DNA from: CAYMUL01 sp964393605
GTDB taxonomy: Bacteria > Bacteroidota > Ignavibacteria > Ignavibacteriales > Ignavibacteriaceae
DNA: 14,069 nucleotides
Assembly (NCBI GenBank): GCA_964393605.1
Contig: CAYMUL010000050.1
Location: 1-14,069 of the forward strand
Reading direction: 5' to 3'
Made by a program: the position numbers and the translations under genes. The notes beneath the pieces were generated by a model that was not told the DNA's origin, did no database searches, and saw only the letters and a list, made by a program, of their open reading frames with translations. This document shows, piece by piece, positions 13,999 to 14,069 of this stretch. How positions within the stretch are numbered: the stretch's first letter is position 1; every line of letters begins with the position of its first letter.

Positions 13999-14069
<71 letters not shown>

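Overview
This is an AT-rich, gene-dense chromosomal segment that looks like housekeeping DNA from a member of the Bacteroidota/Ignavibacteriota (FCB) lineage. Three things point there: several intergenic gaps carry the Bacteroidota-type promoter pattern (TTTG or ATTG, 19-20 nt, then a TAnnTTTG-like box); a DUF5683 gene directly follows parAB; and folP is directly followed by cdaA. There is no phage, IS element, CRISPR array or toxin-antitoxin module, and no gene-free stretch above 300 bases. The lineage call is an inference from gene content.

Layout. The left end holds a minus-strand block: rqcH (ribosome rescue, alanine tailing), nagB (glucosamine-6-phosphate deaminase) and tRNA-Arg(ACG). 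Divergent from it, a plus-strand block starts about 95 bp upstream of rqcH: a membrane-anchored three-PASTA protein, rpe, nagA, folP and cdaA (c-di-AMP synthase), with junctions of -8 to +9 nt. A UPF0173 metallo-beta-lactamase-fold hydrolase follows after a short gap. Next comes parA-parB-DUF5683-YIP1 (chromosome segregation plus two envelope proteins), which converges on a minus-strand Ppx/GppA phosphatase with a 15-nt tail-to-tail overlap. Divergent from ppx, a third plus-strand block holds an unknown four-helix membrane protein, a 90-residue conserved-looking small protein, aroQ and a HAD phosphatase, all overlapping. A MerR-type regulator with its own promoter comes next; its stop codon abuts tRNA-Pro(GGG), which is cut off by the window end.

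How the genes fit together. nagA and nagB together turn GlcNAc-6-P into fructose-6-P, although they lie in opposite operons about 3.2 kb apart. The PASTA protein (cell-wall related domain), nagA (amino-sugar recycling) and cdaA (c-di-AMP, tied to wall and osmotic homeostasis in Firmicutes) sit in one transcription unit, which suggests a loose envelope theme mixed with central metabolism (rpe, folP).

No clearly new multi-gene system is visible. The points most worth a second look are a near-leaderless promoter on the PASTA operon, the missing first metal histidine in NagA, the small protein before aroQ that resembles a degenerate ImmA/IrrE-like domain, the zero-gap merR/tRNA-Pro junction, and the repeated use of TTG starts at overlapping junctions.
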